NCBI GenBank assembly: GCA_009767595.1
Contig: VSDK01001140.1
Span: 218,215 to 282,214 of the forward strand
From: Symbiodinium kawagutii
Taxonomy: Eukaryota > Sar > Dinophyceae > Suessiales > Symbiodiniaceae
Reading direction: 5' to 3'
DNA: 64,000 nucleotides
Shown piece by piece: positions 34,730 to 45,089 of this stretch (the first letter of the stretch is position 1; the number at the start of each line of letters is the position of its first letter). The notes beneath the pieces are model-generated. The model worked only from the letters and a program-made list of their open reading frames with translations, had not been told where the DNA came from and searched no databases. The position numbers and the translations under genes are program-made.

Positions 34730-35115
34730 GTATCGAGGCTCAATCGCTTTGTATCCACTAGCTACGGCGACCTTTGCAGATTCAATTGGCACCCAGATGT
34801 CTGCATGGTAGAGAACTTGGAAGAATGCATTTGTAGCATCCAAAGTCCACCGCATAACCTCAAGGAAGTCAGAATCTTCCGGCACCTTGGGGACATGAAC
34901 AAACCACCCACTAACACACACAGCAGGGACTTACGTGAGATACAGGTTAGTACACACACGACATGCAGCATGGGAACAGAAGTCGTTGGGCAAGATGTGG
35001 CAAGCAAATTGCCGAGCCATTTGCAGAACAGAGCCACATCATAGGCCCTGGAGATTCCCTGGGGGTAAGCGTTGTTCCTCAGTACTGGCAAGGTCCAACA
35101 AGTACTTGGTTCCAA
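34730..35115 (-). CDS. Gene 2 exons before the RPKLH block
   Basis: Two minus-strand exons. About 34940-35060 reads YPQGISRAYDVALFCKWLGN followed by LLATSCPTTSVP. About 34740-34910 reads GWFVHVPKVPEDSDFLEVMR, then WTLDATNAFFQVLYHADIWV and ESAKVAVASGYKA. The helix-rich composition and the order relative to the neighbouring blocks match the expanded family. No enzymatic motif is evident. Confidence 0.65.
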
Positions 35116-35164
35116 ATGAAATCAGCTTAGCCCAAAAGCACCCCTAGACCACTAGCTAAATGGA

Positions 35165-35471
35165 TTATTAAGACAAGTTTCGATTTCATGTGGAACCTTT
35201 TCTTCTCAAAGGATTTTGTGTTGGCAGTTTTTTTGCAACGCAAGCACCATGCCACAAAGCTTTCAAACGCGCTGTCCAAACGAGCAGGTAGCCCCCGGCC
35301 CACAAACACATTCAAATTGCACAGGGCAACAATGCAGCTGGAGGAAAGGTCACCCCCCACTCCCAAGTTAAAAGTATGCATCAAATCAGTCTTGATCATT
35401 GACACCACATCTCCACCAGGAACATCGCGAAAGGGACTCCGTACATCTGCCTTGAATGGGTCAGGCGGCAT
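35165..35471 (-). CDS. Gene 2 exon (IKTDLMHTFNLGVGGDL)
   Basis: The minus strand encodes ADVRSPFRDVPGGDVVSMIK, then TDLMHTFNLGVGGDLSSSCI, VALCNLNVFVGRGLPARLDS and AFESFVAWCLRCKKTAN. D-MH(T/S)xxLGVGxD is the most recognisable block of this family and has an Asp-His pair that resembles a transposase or nuclease core, although I know of no assay. Open for about 100 codons. Confidence 0.7.
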
Positions 35472-35579
35472 GCCTTCAAAGGTACGTGCTTGGCCAGAAG
35501 CACTGATGTCCCACCATGCCTTGGTAGGCCATCAACATGAGGAGGGATATACTATTTGACCAACACATTGTTACATGAC

Positions 35580-36082
35580 AGTCAGCACCAATAAAGTACC
35601 AACAGCCTTGAATGCCAACATCCAACACCACAAAACCAAATCAATCAGCATTAATGAGTGCAAACATGTTGCCACTCCAGGGCAGTAATGACAGACACGT
35701 CGAGACCGGAAACCTGTTTTTAACCCCATACACTTCCTGAGCCACGGCCAGTCGCCCTTGATACCAACCAGGCAAGCAAAGAAGGTCATGGTGGAAGAAT
35801 GATCAACCTCGTCTCTGTCACAGGGCAGCTCTTATAGCAAAAACCGACATTAACAGTAACAAAAAAATAATCCAACAGCAGAAACAAAAAGCGCATGACC
35901 AGCGACCAAAGAACCTTGATTTCGACCCCTTCATGGAAGAGTGTGTTCAGATCCAGGGCTACTTGTTCTACTAGACCCATGATGCTAGCATCCTTCTTCG
36001 CGTACCAGTTTGCAGGCAAGAGCGAAGCTAAGAGTCTTGTAGTGAACGAATGCCTGAGAGGTTCCCCAGGCCCTCCAGCCAA
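35580..36082 (-). CDS. Gene 2 exons (SFTTRLLASLLPANWYA; GDWPWLRK)
   Basis: Two minus-strand exons. About 35890-36060 reads LRHSFTTRLLASLLPANWYA, then KKDASIMGLVEQVALDLNTL and FHEGVEIKV. About 35670-35790 reads FFACLVGIKGDWPWLRKCMG then LKTGFRSRRVCHYCPG, with a CxxC that with nearby residues could bind zinc. Both match consecutive blocks of the expanded family (F-TR-L-S-LP-xxY and GDWPxLxK...C..C). Confidence 0.7.
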
Positions 36083-36134
36083 AATTGACTAACCCAGGAA
36101 AGGAGATCCTAGTGGTAGAAAAAGGGAAAATGTA

Positions 36135-36665
36135 CTATAATAATATGGCAAAGTGCTTCTTGATGTTCAAAGTCCCGTTGTGGGGGATGACAACTTGATA
36201 GCTCACAACCAGCAGGGGAACTCGAGCTAAGCCACGACCCTCATCTCCATGCACTGCGATTGGCACCGTTCGCCGTCGATCATTGGTAGACTTGGAATGG
36301 ATAGGATGTTCTGGTTCAGTAGCTTCAAACTTTGCCCAAAAGTTTTCCAGCATATCCCCAAAGTTTCCGCAATCTTTCAACGAATGGCCACCCAAGAAAA
36401 ATTCTGGGCACCGTGGAAGTATGGCTTTCATCCAAGACGACAAAGTGATGATGGGATAGTCAACCACTTCTTGTTTGACAATCCGCCGGCCAGCATTGTT
36501 GGGTTTCTTGACCTTGATGGGAAGTTTCACTTGGGAGATATCTACTGGAAACAGTTTTCCATCTTGATGAACATATCGATGGAAGTCTCTTGAAGCGTTG
36601 TTGCCCCGCTTCCCAGTCTTGGAGCGCCGAAAGCGAGCCAACTTTTCCAGCTCGGGGTCCACCAC
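36135..36665 (-). CDS. Gene 2 exon (PIAVHGDEGRGLARVPLLV)
   Basis: About 175 open codons on the minus strand: basic leader (RRSKTGKRGNNASRDFHRYV), then VVDYPIITLSSWMKAILPRC, FGDMLENFWAKFEATEPEHP and VPIAVHGDEGRGLARVPLLV. HGDEGRG followed by a hydrophobic strand is a conserved block of the dinoflagellate family. The Asp-Glu pair after a beta strand could be a metal site, but function is unproven. This is the longest conserved exon of gene 2. Confidence 0.75.
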   Translation of the reverse strand: MVDPELEKLARFRRSKTGKRGNNASRDFHRYVHQDGKLFPVDISQVKLPIKVKKPNNAGRRIVKQEVVDYPIITLSSWMKAILPRCPEFFLGGHSLKDCGNFGDMLENFWAKFEATEPEHPIHSKSTNDRRRTVPIAVHGDEGRGLARVPLLVVSYQVVIPHNGTLNIKKHFAILL

Positions 36666-36899
36666 ACCTTGATCAAGTTAATTCCATGATGTTGTTAGTT
36701 CAAAGAGTATATCACTTGCTAAGTTGTCATGCTGCTGATGTTTCACGGTATGCAGGTTGTACATCAACCCTCGCCTAATTTCGCCATCCTCTTTGTCGCC
36801 ACCCCAGCCATTCTGATGACCGCAATTGCAGATGCAGCCTAAGGTCAATGTCATCAAGTTAAATACAATGAAGAAAATATATCGGATACCAAAGCTGAT

Positions 36900-37140
36900 C
36901 CACATTGACTTAAGCTAAGCGACCCCTTCCTCAGCTTGATGCAAAAATTCATCAGCCAAATCATCAGAGGATGAGGCATCACCGCCTGCACCAAAAGAGC
37001 AAGATCCTCCCATGGAACCGGGTGAGATTTCACAGTGTGGCTGCCCAAGGCCTTCAGCAACTTCTCCCAAGAGTTCTCCAGAGAGGCCTGCGCAGGGTGC
37101 AAGCATGAAGCAGTTAGCGGAGGTTTGGACGGACACCCAC
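36900..37140 (-). CDS. Gene 2 exon, acidic/Gly-rich
   Basis: Minus-strand frames here read either HPAQASLENSWEKLLKALGS or, shifted, GLSGELLGEVAEGLGQPHCE followed by GGDASSSDDLADEFLHQAEE. The second looks more like this protein's acidic linkers. Frame choice and boundaries are uncertain. Confidence 0.4.
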
Positions 37141-37454
37141 TAAGATTGAGAAGCTCTTCGAAAATGGCCCAAATGAGAAAGAAGGATTATCGTAGATCTA
37201 AACCATCATCTCGGATCACTATCAGTTCCACTCTACTGTGCATAGACCCTTTTCCTCGATCACTTTCTTTGCTGCCAGCTTCAGCTGTGTAGCTGTACAC
37301 AACCAACAGGCTTGTCGAAAACCCCAAGATCATCGATGGCATTCAGGTGACAACCCCAAAATACGTACAAAACATCTAATGAGTTGGCATTATGATGCAA
37401 CGTCACCCTGTGCCATGATGGATTTGATAAAGGTAAGATTGATCAAGACCATAT

Positions 37455-38200
37455 TCAGTCTTTCTTTGCAGCTTTCTTGCTACGCTTGACAGGTGGATCT
37501 TCACCACCATCCTGCTCCTTGTTGGCCTTGGACTTAGCCGTGGCCTTCGAACCTGTGTCTTTCTCTTTCTTCTCTTTCTTCTTCTTGTCTTTCTTAGCAG
37601 CCCGGGATGGCTTCTCAGATGGGGCAGGAGCGGAAGTAGATGCCTTCATGGTCCTGGACGATATCATCAGAAAGCCAACCAGGTTCACCTAATGTTTTGG
37701 TTCCATACCGGGTGTCCTAGCACGCGCCAAGAGGTTGTTGATGGAAACATCGTCTTTGGTGCACTTGGTGAAGTTCTCCATCAGCTTGGTTTTCTTGACG
37801 TCAAGGCCCCTAAAATCACCAGGGATGTTTTTCACTGATAGCAAGCTGGCACTAGACTAAATCGAAAATCCCAGTCTAGATTAAGATCCAGGCTGGGAGG
37901 GATCAGCCGACAGATAATCTGCTTGCAAATCGTTCAGCGCGGTGTAGTGACCATTGAGGTTGGTAACCAGTGTCTCCAGCTGATTTGCCAGCCTAGGACA
38001 ATGTTGCACATCGTTCAAAAGAAAGTAAAACCAAATCAAATTCGATCGACTCATGGTAAGTATTTCCCACACCATCCAGCCATCCAGAACATTTAACAAG
38101 TACAGGCGATAGGTCTGAAGCCAATGTCTAAAGCCTAGGCACGCAGTGGCACGGTCATTCTTGAGATTCAACAGCCGCTCCTGGAAACAACAAGAATCAA
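37455..38200 (-). CDS. Gene 2 exons: coiled segment and Lys-rich linker
   Basis: About 37890-38170 holds a helical segment (RLANQLETLVTNLNGHYTAL, then NDLQADYLSADPSQPGS) likely to form a coiled coil. About 37460-37660 holds a Lys-rich tract (KKDKKKKEKKEKDTG, SKATAKSKANKEQDGG, then KRSKKAAKKD) resembling a nuclear localisation or nucleic-acid-binding linker. The order helix then basic tract fits the family layout. Confidence 0.6.
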
Positions 38201-38325
38201 AAATATAAATTTGGTTACCAGCACCCAGTTTTGATTTGAATGCAGCAAGGTCCTTCTGACTGGCAGCATTATCAATCTTCTTCCCCAAGACCGAAATGTA
38301 CGTTGGCAAAATAGTGAAAGGCGAC

Positions 38326-38980
38326 TCATTCTTTTGCAGGGTAGGGAATACCAACCTTAATAACATATGGCACAGACTTGTTGATCGATTCCATAAATCC
38401 AGCACATCCCAATACTTTGTGCAAGAAACTTGGTTCCAGCTGAGGCAGCGGAGGCAGCAGCCGCTTTTGAAGATCTTCAGCTGAGGCCACGGGCTCATCA
38501 AGTTGTGGCATTCCAAAATCCAGCAGGGCACCATCTTCGTCCTGCCAATCAGGATGACAAATTAATCCTAGGATGTTTCCAAGATAGCCTCAATGATTCC
38601 ATAGACAGGTTCAAGTCGATAACAGATTTCACTTTAGTTCTATTTCAATACCCATGGGATGTTTATATGGGAAAATATCCACTGTCCTCAATGTCACCAC
38701 AGCCAGAGATTTCACGGGATTCACCATGTTCATTCATCTTGTTGAAGGTATCGTCCAGCACCAAACGTGCTTCTTCTTCTCCATGAACCGCATTTATTCT
38801 TACCACTCCCTTTGCACGAGCGTGTTTGAAGCTGTTTTCTACCATAGATTTCGAGTAGTGCTGTACCTCTTCTAAGTACTTCTTAGTACACCACCGTCCA
38901 CCAACATTTGTTGTATTCAGCTCTTTCGCCCATTTTGCAACTTTCAACTCGATGATCTTAAAGTCACCGTGCTGCTTCAA
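38326..38980 (-). CDS. Gene 2 exons (GGRWCTKKYLEEVQHYSKSM)
   Basis: About 38680-38960 reads FKIIELKVAKWAKELNTTNV, then GGRWCTKKYLEEVQHYSKSM, VENSFKHARAKGVVRINAVH and GEEEARLVLDD. About 38330-38540 reads VASAEDLQKRLLPPLPQLEP then SFLHKVLGCAGFMESINKSV. The GGxWxTxxYLxxxxxYSKxM helix-turn-helix-like block is one I recall from the expanded family, normally following the KGGVKxSKEVLDMW block as it does here. Confidence 0.65.
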
Positions 38981-38994
38981 AAGAGCTTGAAGTT

Positions 38995-39195
38995 TGGCTC
39001 CTTAGTTAGGGGATGGTTGGCCCACTTGGTGCAATTGATGAATATGATACTTTCTTTCGATCAAGATTGCAACTGCATACAAGTAGCTTCCACCCCCATC
39101 TTTGTCAGCCCACATGTCCAATACCTCCTTGGACGCTTTCACGCCACCCTTTTTGGATTTGCAATAGCGAAGGCACCTAAGAACAGCAATCAAAA
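38995..39195 (-). CDS. Gene 2 exon (KGGVKASKEVLDMWADK)
   Basis: The minus strand encodes CLRYCKSKKGGVKASKEVLD followed by MWADKDGGGSYLYAVAIL and a basic end. KVxxSxEVLxxWxDK is a recurrent block in dinoflagellate proteins of this group. The exon is short, in frame and flanked by intron-like AT-rich sequence. Confidence 0.65.
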
Positions 39196-39228
39196 CAAAA
39201 CCATGACCCTTCCCCTTCTAGGAATGGT

Positions 39229-39780
39229 TCACGTGAATATATCACTTACAGGGCACTGATGGTAGTACTTGTCATACTTCTCCACAGCTGGGTTGTCATT
39301 CTTCTTCACCGATGTAGCGCTGGAACCAGCAACAGACGGGGAAGGGCTCTCACTCTCAGCATCAGCTTTATGTCTCCCTGGAGTAGGGGTTGGGTCAGCA
39401 GCATCAGCAGTTTCACCTTCCCTTGGAGTTTTGGCTGGCTCAGGATCCTTGCCGCTCAACTTCTCACCCGCTGGTGAGCCGAGCTCAAGGCGCCACTGGC
39501 TTTCAATCATCTCTGGTGGAAGAGTTTGACTATCGAGTTTCGTTTTGGCTTCCACAACCTGAACATCATCATCCTTTGAATCTGGGGTGCCACCATCATA
39601 TTTCAAAGTAAGAGGTTTTGGTGCATCAAGATCTGGAGAAGACTTGAGTGATCGAAGCGATGGCATCCTTTCAAAAGAGTCAGCCCTCATGCTACCCAAG
39701 TTCTTGACAGGGCAGCCCGCCACATAAGCACCGGTAGCGATCGCAGGTGCGCCTGGCAAAGAGCTGGGAGGCCTCTAGCA
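39229..39780 (-). CDS. Gene 2 exon, Ser/Pro/Glu-rich linker
   Basis: About 175 open codons: SFERMPSLRSLKSSPDLDAP, LTLKYDGGTPDSKDDDVQVV, then a Pro/Glu/Ser-rich disordered tract (KDPEPAKTPREGETADAADP, ESESPSPSVAGSSATSV) and EKYDKYYHQ. Probably an unstructured linker with many phosphorylatable serines. A further short exon (SQARIAALQSQAKGGALNQP) lies upstream at about 39930-40020. Confidence 0.65.
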
Positions 39781-40464
39781 GCTTAGGGTTGTGGGTTTGA
39801 AAAGGAAACAACTGCTGTGTGTCATAGAATATCCCAATGATAAAGTACATCAGAGCAAGAACCATTAACCAATCATCCAATCCAATTCGCAATATGATCA
39901 TTGAATTCAATTCATTGGCTGGTCAGCCTGGGTTCGCAGGTTGGTTCAAAGCACCACCTTTCGCCTGGGATTGCAAAGCCGCAATCCTAGCTTGGGAAGC
40001 CTCAGACATCAGAGTGGAGGATGATCAAACTATATATTTCACAAACTCACCCCAACATCATCATAATTAAGCTAGGGAACCGCAATGCGAGCCCGCAGCT
40101 CATCCATGTTGGGTTTGGTAGCTACCATGGTGCAACCCTCCCGAAGAGTGGCGCAAGCTCGCCTCCCACATGAAAAGGGCCACCGACAGCTCTTCACAGG
40201 GCTTCATCCAAAATCGATGCATGTGCATGCAGATGCAGCCTGCAGGCATGAAACAAATCGGGTTTTCCGATTGTTTGCCCAACATATTATGTAGAAGCAC
40301 TGGTGCTGGCAGCCACCTCTGAATTGTAGGCATCCCGGACTTGTTCCGGGACCATCACCTGAGTTGGAAGGAGGATAATGGGAAAACCAAGCTCTCAGAA
40401 ACTTAAGCCCTTCATGAATGAGCAGAACATTACATAAAGATCGAGAATTAGTGCAGCTTAGTTA

Positions 40465-40815
40465 CTACTGAAGTGATTTCTTGGTCAAAGCGGTGCATCA
40501 CATTCTGCCAGCTTGCTGGAATAGCAACGTGCCGTGATTCATAAATGTATTTCCAAACAAGATGCATTTTGGCATCTACCCATGGATCACCCAGGGGCAA
40601 TCGCTGAAAGATTTGCCTGTCAGTCAACCTTAGGTCTACTTCCACCTTTTGGCGCATATGCTTGGGGAAAGCATCTCTGTTTGAGAAGGCTTCCAGAAGC
40701 CGGCGACAAAATCCAACAGGGTAGCACCTCCAAAGCATATGAATGATGAATGAAGCGGGAAAAGATTTAGTAAAACTGAAGGAGATTATCAATTCAGATA
40801 ACAGGAGCTGAGGGT
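40465..40815 (-). CDS. Gene 2 exon (GDPWVDAKMHLVWKYIYESR)
   Basis: The minus strand encodes RRLLEAFSNRDAFPKHMRQK, then RQIFQRLPLGDPWVDAKMHL, VWKYIYESRHVAIPASWQNV and MHRFDQEI. The block W-DAKxxxVxxYxxxxxxxxIPxxW is conserved in the family and follows the SPKPTICYSN block. Composition is globular with no stops. Confidence 0.7.
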
Positions 40816-40834
40816 TCCACGCAGAAAGCTTCAA

Positions 40835-41330
40835 ATCACCAGATCCCACAAACCTTTTTTTGCCTGATTTGTCAAAATAGCGACCTCAGGATGATTACCA
40901 TGGCAATCACAATTATATCTGAACATATCTGAACTCAGCCTTGCTACTAGGTCCAACCGCTCAAGAAAGCTGGGAACCAGGCGGGTTGTGTGGAGCACTG
41001 TTTGGGCAAGACGATATTCTTTCTTCAGTGGTCCCATGTCCAGCCAAGAGATCCATGCCCCGTTCGAATAGCAAATCGTGGGTTTGGGGCTCCCATGCCC
41101 AAGCAGCTGCATCCAAAACCTGATCTTGTATACCTGAGCCGAGGCAAGTGGTTGGCTGTGATGAAAACCTATGAGCAATCAATCCATCCGAATCCATCAA
41201 GTTTAGGAGAGAAACAAAGATATAGTGGTTGATGAAAGCATCAAATCGGTGAAATCTTTCGAGAAGTGATTGCGCTGGTTGTTCCAGAACAAAATATGTG
41301 TGCTTGGCCACCATCAAGAATAAGCAAAGT
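40835..41330 (-). CDS. Gene 2 exons (LEQPAQSLLERF; GHGSPKPTICYSNGAW)
   Basis: About 41230-41320 reads VAKHTYFVLEQPAQSLLERF then HRFDAFIN. About 40930-41130 reads KIRFWMQLLGHGSPKPTICY followed by SNGAWISWLDMGPLKKEYRL. VLEQPxxSLxxxF and WMxxxGxxSPKPTxxxSN are two of the best conserved blocks in this dinoflagellate family. Their pattern, a C/S-W then an EQP strand, reminds me of a degenerate methyltransferase or nuclease fold. That is a guess from shape, not a domain hit. Confidence 0.7.
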
Positions 41331-41387
41331 ACAATCCTCAGTAGGCTGAAAGTCTGACTACTGAATCAGAGGATCAATATCCATTTG

Positions 41388-41800
41388 TTACCGCATAATT
41401 TTGTCGATAAGAATCTTTGCTACACACTCGTTCGCATCAGCAACGAAAGGAATTTCCATTGCACCGAATGGGTTTACATATGTCCTCCTCGATGTTCCTC
41501 TCGCAGGTAAACCCCAGCTTCCACATTCTGGCCCCATCAAGTTAACTGCTTCTGGGACCTCGCTCAAAATGATGTAGACCACCAGCCTGGGCTGACATCG
41601 GATTCATAGGTCAGTTGAAGGCTAAAGGCATCCCACTAGTGCATCTAGCTGACAAAAAGCCAGGTGGGGTCAAGAAATTCATGACCCGCTGGCCAGGATG
41701 GTGGCTTTCATCCACAGTGGCACATTGAAAACCAGCATCAGTCCTAGGCTCGAATGGGTCGCGAGGGACTCTAGCCTGATCATATTTCCTCCCAATCACA
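41388..41800 (-). CDS. Gene 2 exons (GPECGSWGLPARGTSRR)
   Basis: About 41395-41565 reads AVNLMGPECGSWGLPARGTS followed by RRTYVNPFGAMEIPFVADAN. About 41640-41800 reads FQCATVDESHHPGQRVMNFL followed by TPPGFLSARC. The block GPxCxSWxxPARGTSxR is family-defining. Its CxSW element sits where C5 methyltransferases carry a Cys loop, and the next exon has an E-Q-P where they carry ENV. This is suggestive only. Confidence 0.7.
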
Positions 41801-41829
41801 TACAGCTATAGATCAATAGGATGCATGTC

Positions 41830-42350
41830 ACGCTACCATACTTTGCTTGCGTTTGCCACTCCAGCAAAAAGATCCAAGAATTGGAATCGAGGCTGAATAG
41901 GTGGTAGGTTTTCGCTCCACATCACCATGAGGCAGATTGCAATGAAGATCTGGCACAAGTTCACGAAGCGTTTCTTTTAGCATTGCAGTATTAGAACTCA
42001 CAACTGGTGAACATCCCTGTGCCTTCGGTGCCCCAAGTTGCACAAGCTTGACCACAACAGACTCATGGAAGGTTTCCATTGGTGGCCACGAAGCTAAAGT
42101 AAATCAGGTTGAGCCTAAACACTGCATATTCTAGCATTGACCTTGATCAGCATGGTTGAGTCAAAATTGATTTGACCACAGATGCACGGCTGTTCCCTGT
42201 CCCCACAGGAAGCTGGAAGGCAAAAGCGAGAAGGGGGATGGCACCTCCAAATCGAATGGCCCAGCCTCAGAGCGGGGCATTGTGAACCTGCGAGGGCAAG
42301 GATCCATCTTGGTAACATCATATGTATTTCCTGGGCCATAGCTGTTTGCC
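41830..42350 (-). CDS. Gene 2 exons preceding the GPECGSW block
   Basis: Two minus-strand segments. About 42165-42350 reads MANSYGPGNTYDVTKMDPCP, then RRFTMPRSEAGPFDLEVPSP and FLWGQGTAVHLWSNQF. About 41880-42070 reads ESVVVKLVQLGAPKAQGCSP followed by TLRELVPDLHCNLPHGDVE. Both have mixed globular composition; no named domain. Boundaries approximate. Confidence 0.5.
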
Positions 42351-42753
42351 ATCATCATCCTATATTATAATTTTGGCATGATCTAAAAGAGTTCCCATCA
42401 AATGAGTTGGCTGTTTACCCATGAATGTCACCGTGGCACTGCATCATTTTCCTGGATTGTTAATCTTCGAGATCGATTTGCGCATCACATGGTCAATGAT
42501 TGGTTCATGTCAACTGGCCCTGGCACTGGTCTGGCGCTTTTGAGCTACCATCCCATAGTTGACATACTACACGTGCCCCGGCAAATCACCCCAACCCCAG
42601 ATTGACATTGCTGATTCAGGTGATCAGCTCAAGATATGTAAATGGACTCAGAAATCACAGCGCCATCCATCGATCCGATCTAGTTGGTGTTGGCGTAGGC
42701 CTTGGATCAATGTTCATGAGATGTCAGCCTAAAAAAGTTGAGTTCAATAACTA

Positions 42754-44067
42754 TCATGATGCTGAATTACGCTGATGTTGATCTTGGGGTTGGACTTCCT
42801 TTGCTCTCTTTTCGCACTCCTCTTCATCGCAGCCTTCATTCTTCGCCTTTCTCTTTGCACAATGGTAGGCGCTGCTCTTTCTGCTGTATTTGGCTTTCTT
42901 CTCTGCAATCTCTTCCTCGCTTGGCTTGACCTTTGTCTGTTTCTTTGCTTTCGTCTTCCTGCTTTTAGGCGCATCATCCTCCTTATCCTTCGTCTTGGGA
43001 GCCCTCTCTGCACCCTTGTCCTTCGCCGTAGCTTTGGCTTTGGCAGCTCGTCTTTTGGGCTTGCTTTTGTCCTTCTCATCATGATCTGCCTTCTCTTCTT
43101 TGTCTTGCTCTGCGCCTTCTCCTGTGTGATCTTCCTCCTTTTCCTCAGTCTTCTTGGCACTCTTGCTTTCCTTCTCCTTTTCTGACTCCTCTGGCTCTGC
43201 TTCCTCAATCTTCTTGGCCCTCTTGGATCTCCGCTTTGGCTCTGTCTTCTCAATCTTCTTGGTACTCTTGCTTTCCTTCTCCTTCTCTGACTCCTCTGGC
43301 TCTGCTTCCTCAGTCTTCTTGGCCCTCTTGGATCTCCGCTTTGGCTCTGTCTTCTCAATCTTCTTGGCACTCTTGCTTTCCTTCTCCTTCTCTGACTCCT
43401 CTCGCTCTGCTTCCTCAGTCTTCTTGGCCCTCTTGGATCTCCGCTTTGGCTCTGCTTCCTCAATCTTCTTGGGACTCTTGCCTCTTGCCTTTGGCTCTGC
43501 TTCCTCAGTCTTGTTGGCACTTTTTGGCTCTTTCTTTTGGTGGTCTTCTTTGGTATCCTCTTCCTGCTCAGTCTGCTTCTTTGCTCTCGTGCCACCTCTG
43601 CCTCGCCCTCGGCCCCTACCTCGACCTCGGCCTCTGGATTTCTTTGGTTTCGAATCCTCATCTTCATCATCCTCATCCTCATCTTCCTCATCATCCTTCA
43701 CTGCTCCTGTTCTTTTGGTCTGCTCTGCTGGAGAGATGGTAGGAAGATTCTCCAAAACCTCAGGACGTCCCTGTGCCTCTCTTTCTTTCAGCTCGTTTTG
43801 CCACTCAGCACAGCTTGTCTTGACAACAGGATTTTCCGATGGCTGTTCATCCTCGAGTTCGGTAGGAGTAATGGATGCACCTTCGGTCGATGCATCTTCT
43901 GTAGCCATGCACACTTCCTTCTCACAAGTGCCACTGGGCTCCAACTCCTCAGCCACTGTTGTGTCTTCTATCTCTTGGTTTGACTTTGCTTTCAGTCGCT
44001 TCAGTTTATCATGGTTCTCTTCTCCAGCTTTGTTCTTTGCATCATTCTGCTCCTGGCTAGCCACCAA
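42754..44067 (-). CDS. Gene 2 large Lys/Glu-rich exon with 35-residue repeats and SRKSSAYH end
   Basis: An open frame of about 437 codons. The first 150 residues are acidic linker ending in an Asp/Glu run. An RGRG tract (GRGRGRGRGRGRGG) follows, then Lys/Glu-rich sequence with about three copies of a 35-residue unit (core KTEPKRRSKRAKKTEEAEPE), and finally a conserved-looking end (YSRKSSAYHCAKRKAKNEGC, then DEEECEKRAKEV). I recall the SRKSxAYHxAxxxAxxxG block in many dinoflagellate proteins. The RG tract suggests RNA or chromatin binding. The antisense strand is also open, an effect of the repeat composition. A stop lies in frame just upstream, so the exon starts at an acceptor near 44050-44070. 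Confidence 0.75.
   Translation of the reverse strand: MVASQEQNDAKNKAGEENHDKLKRLKAKSNQEIEDTTVAEELEPSGTCEKEVCMATEDASTEGASITPTELEDEQPSENPVVKTSCAEWQNELKEREAQGRPEVLENLPTISPAEQTKRTGAVKDDEEDEDEDDEDEDSKPKKSRGRGRGRGRGRGRGGTRAKKQTEQEEDTKEDHQKKEPKSANKTEEAEPKARGKSPKKIEEAEPKRRSKRAKKTEEAEREESEKEKESKSAKKIEKTEPKRRSKRAKKTEEAEPEESEKEKESKSTKKIEKTEPKRRSKRAKKIEEAEPEESEKEKESKSAKKTEEKEEDHTGEGAEQDKEEKADHDEKDKSKPKRRAAKAKATAKDKGAERAPKTKDKEDDAPKSRKTKAKKQTKVKPSEEEIAEKKAKYSRKSSAYHCAKRKAKNEGCDEEECEKRAKEVQPQDQHQRNSAS
43147..43465. repeat. 105-bp tandem repeat within the coding exon
   Basis: The word TGACTCCTCT starts at 43183, 43288 and 43393, exactly 105 bases apart, which keeps the frame (35 codons). Copies are nearly identical apart from single substitutions, so the expansion is recent or is homogenised. 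Confidence 0.85.
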
Positions 44068-44469
44068 GCACAGATCATTTTAAGTTGAACACCTACCCCC
44101 AACTTGAGGACAACTCAGGCTGACCTTTTCCTCCTTCTGAGCTTCGAAAGGTTCTTTCTTTTCTGTCTTCTCTTCTTCAGAGTCCTGTATTGCTGAAGGA
44201 TGCGATGAACCTTGATCCCTGCTTGGTGGACAAGTGGTCAACATAAGTTTGGTTGATTGCTAGATTCTTTGAGTGGTGTCCTCACAGTTCTCCTCAAAAG
44301 CACCCGGAGGAATCTTACTCAGACGGTCAAACTCTGCAAGGTAGGGCAAAGTCTCGAGTTCATCCATCTTGTTACCTTAACTATGGGCCAGTGATTGTCA
44401 CAAATTAGTATTGTTTCAAAGCGATGGTAAAGAAGTAGATCTACTAGCTTGTCTAAAAAGGACATATGA

Positions 44470-44835
44470 ATCAAGACCAAGTACCTGGTGGAAAAGGTGC
44501 TTGATCACTCGATGCAGGGATAGTGGAGTTCACCATAGATTGGATTGCCTCTAGTTCCAGCCGTTCCTCCTCCTCTTCCAAAGCATGCAGGGTTTCGATT
44601 TCAGCTAGCAGTTGTTCCTTACCGTGTGAGCAGGTTTGGCCGCAGCATCCACGCAACCTGCAAGCTTGAAGCAGGGCTGATGAACAATACTCATCAGATC
44701 ATTGGCCATCAGTTTGCAATCTTGACATCCAAAACGATTTCCAATGGGAACAACTCGGTGCTGGTAGACTTTCTCAGTGCTCTCCAGCTCATCGATATCC
44801 TTTCCTTGATGGTTCCAACTTTGAGGAACTGAAAA
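44470..44835 (-). CDS. Gene 2 exons: Cys/His segment and Glu-rich helix
   Basis: About 44600-44830 reads VPQSWNHQGKDIDELESTEK, then VYQHRVVPIGNRFGCQDCKL and MANDLMSIVHQPCF, with a CxxC that may bind zinc. About 44480-44600 reads CSHGKEQLLAEIETLHALEE followed by EEERLELEAIQSMV, a strongly predicted helix. Junction between the two frames is not resolved. Confidence 0.55.
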
Positions 44836-45089
44836 TAGAAAAGCAATTTGATTAAGAACAGCTATCAATTGGTAAAATCATAGAACAAGGGACTCGCAGT
44901 AGGCAGAGGTGACGTCAACCCTGGATCAGTCTCCTCCGCACTTGCCAAGGTGGGTGCCAATTTGCCTTCACCTTCTTCGCCTGGAAAGCGCCAGCGGGAG
45001 ATGCAGAGGAGGAAGCTGGGAGGTCTTGGTGTCATTACCATGGCAAGTCAAAAGTTGTGCTGGCCTTCGATAGGTTCTGGATCCACTTC

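Noticed and set aside
43154-44083. Long plus-strand open frame of 309 codons
   Set aside because: It is the antisense of the Lys/Glu-rich exon. The Ser/Leu/Phe repeats are the mirror of the 105-bp unit, and no motif exists in this orientation.
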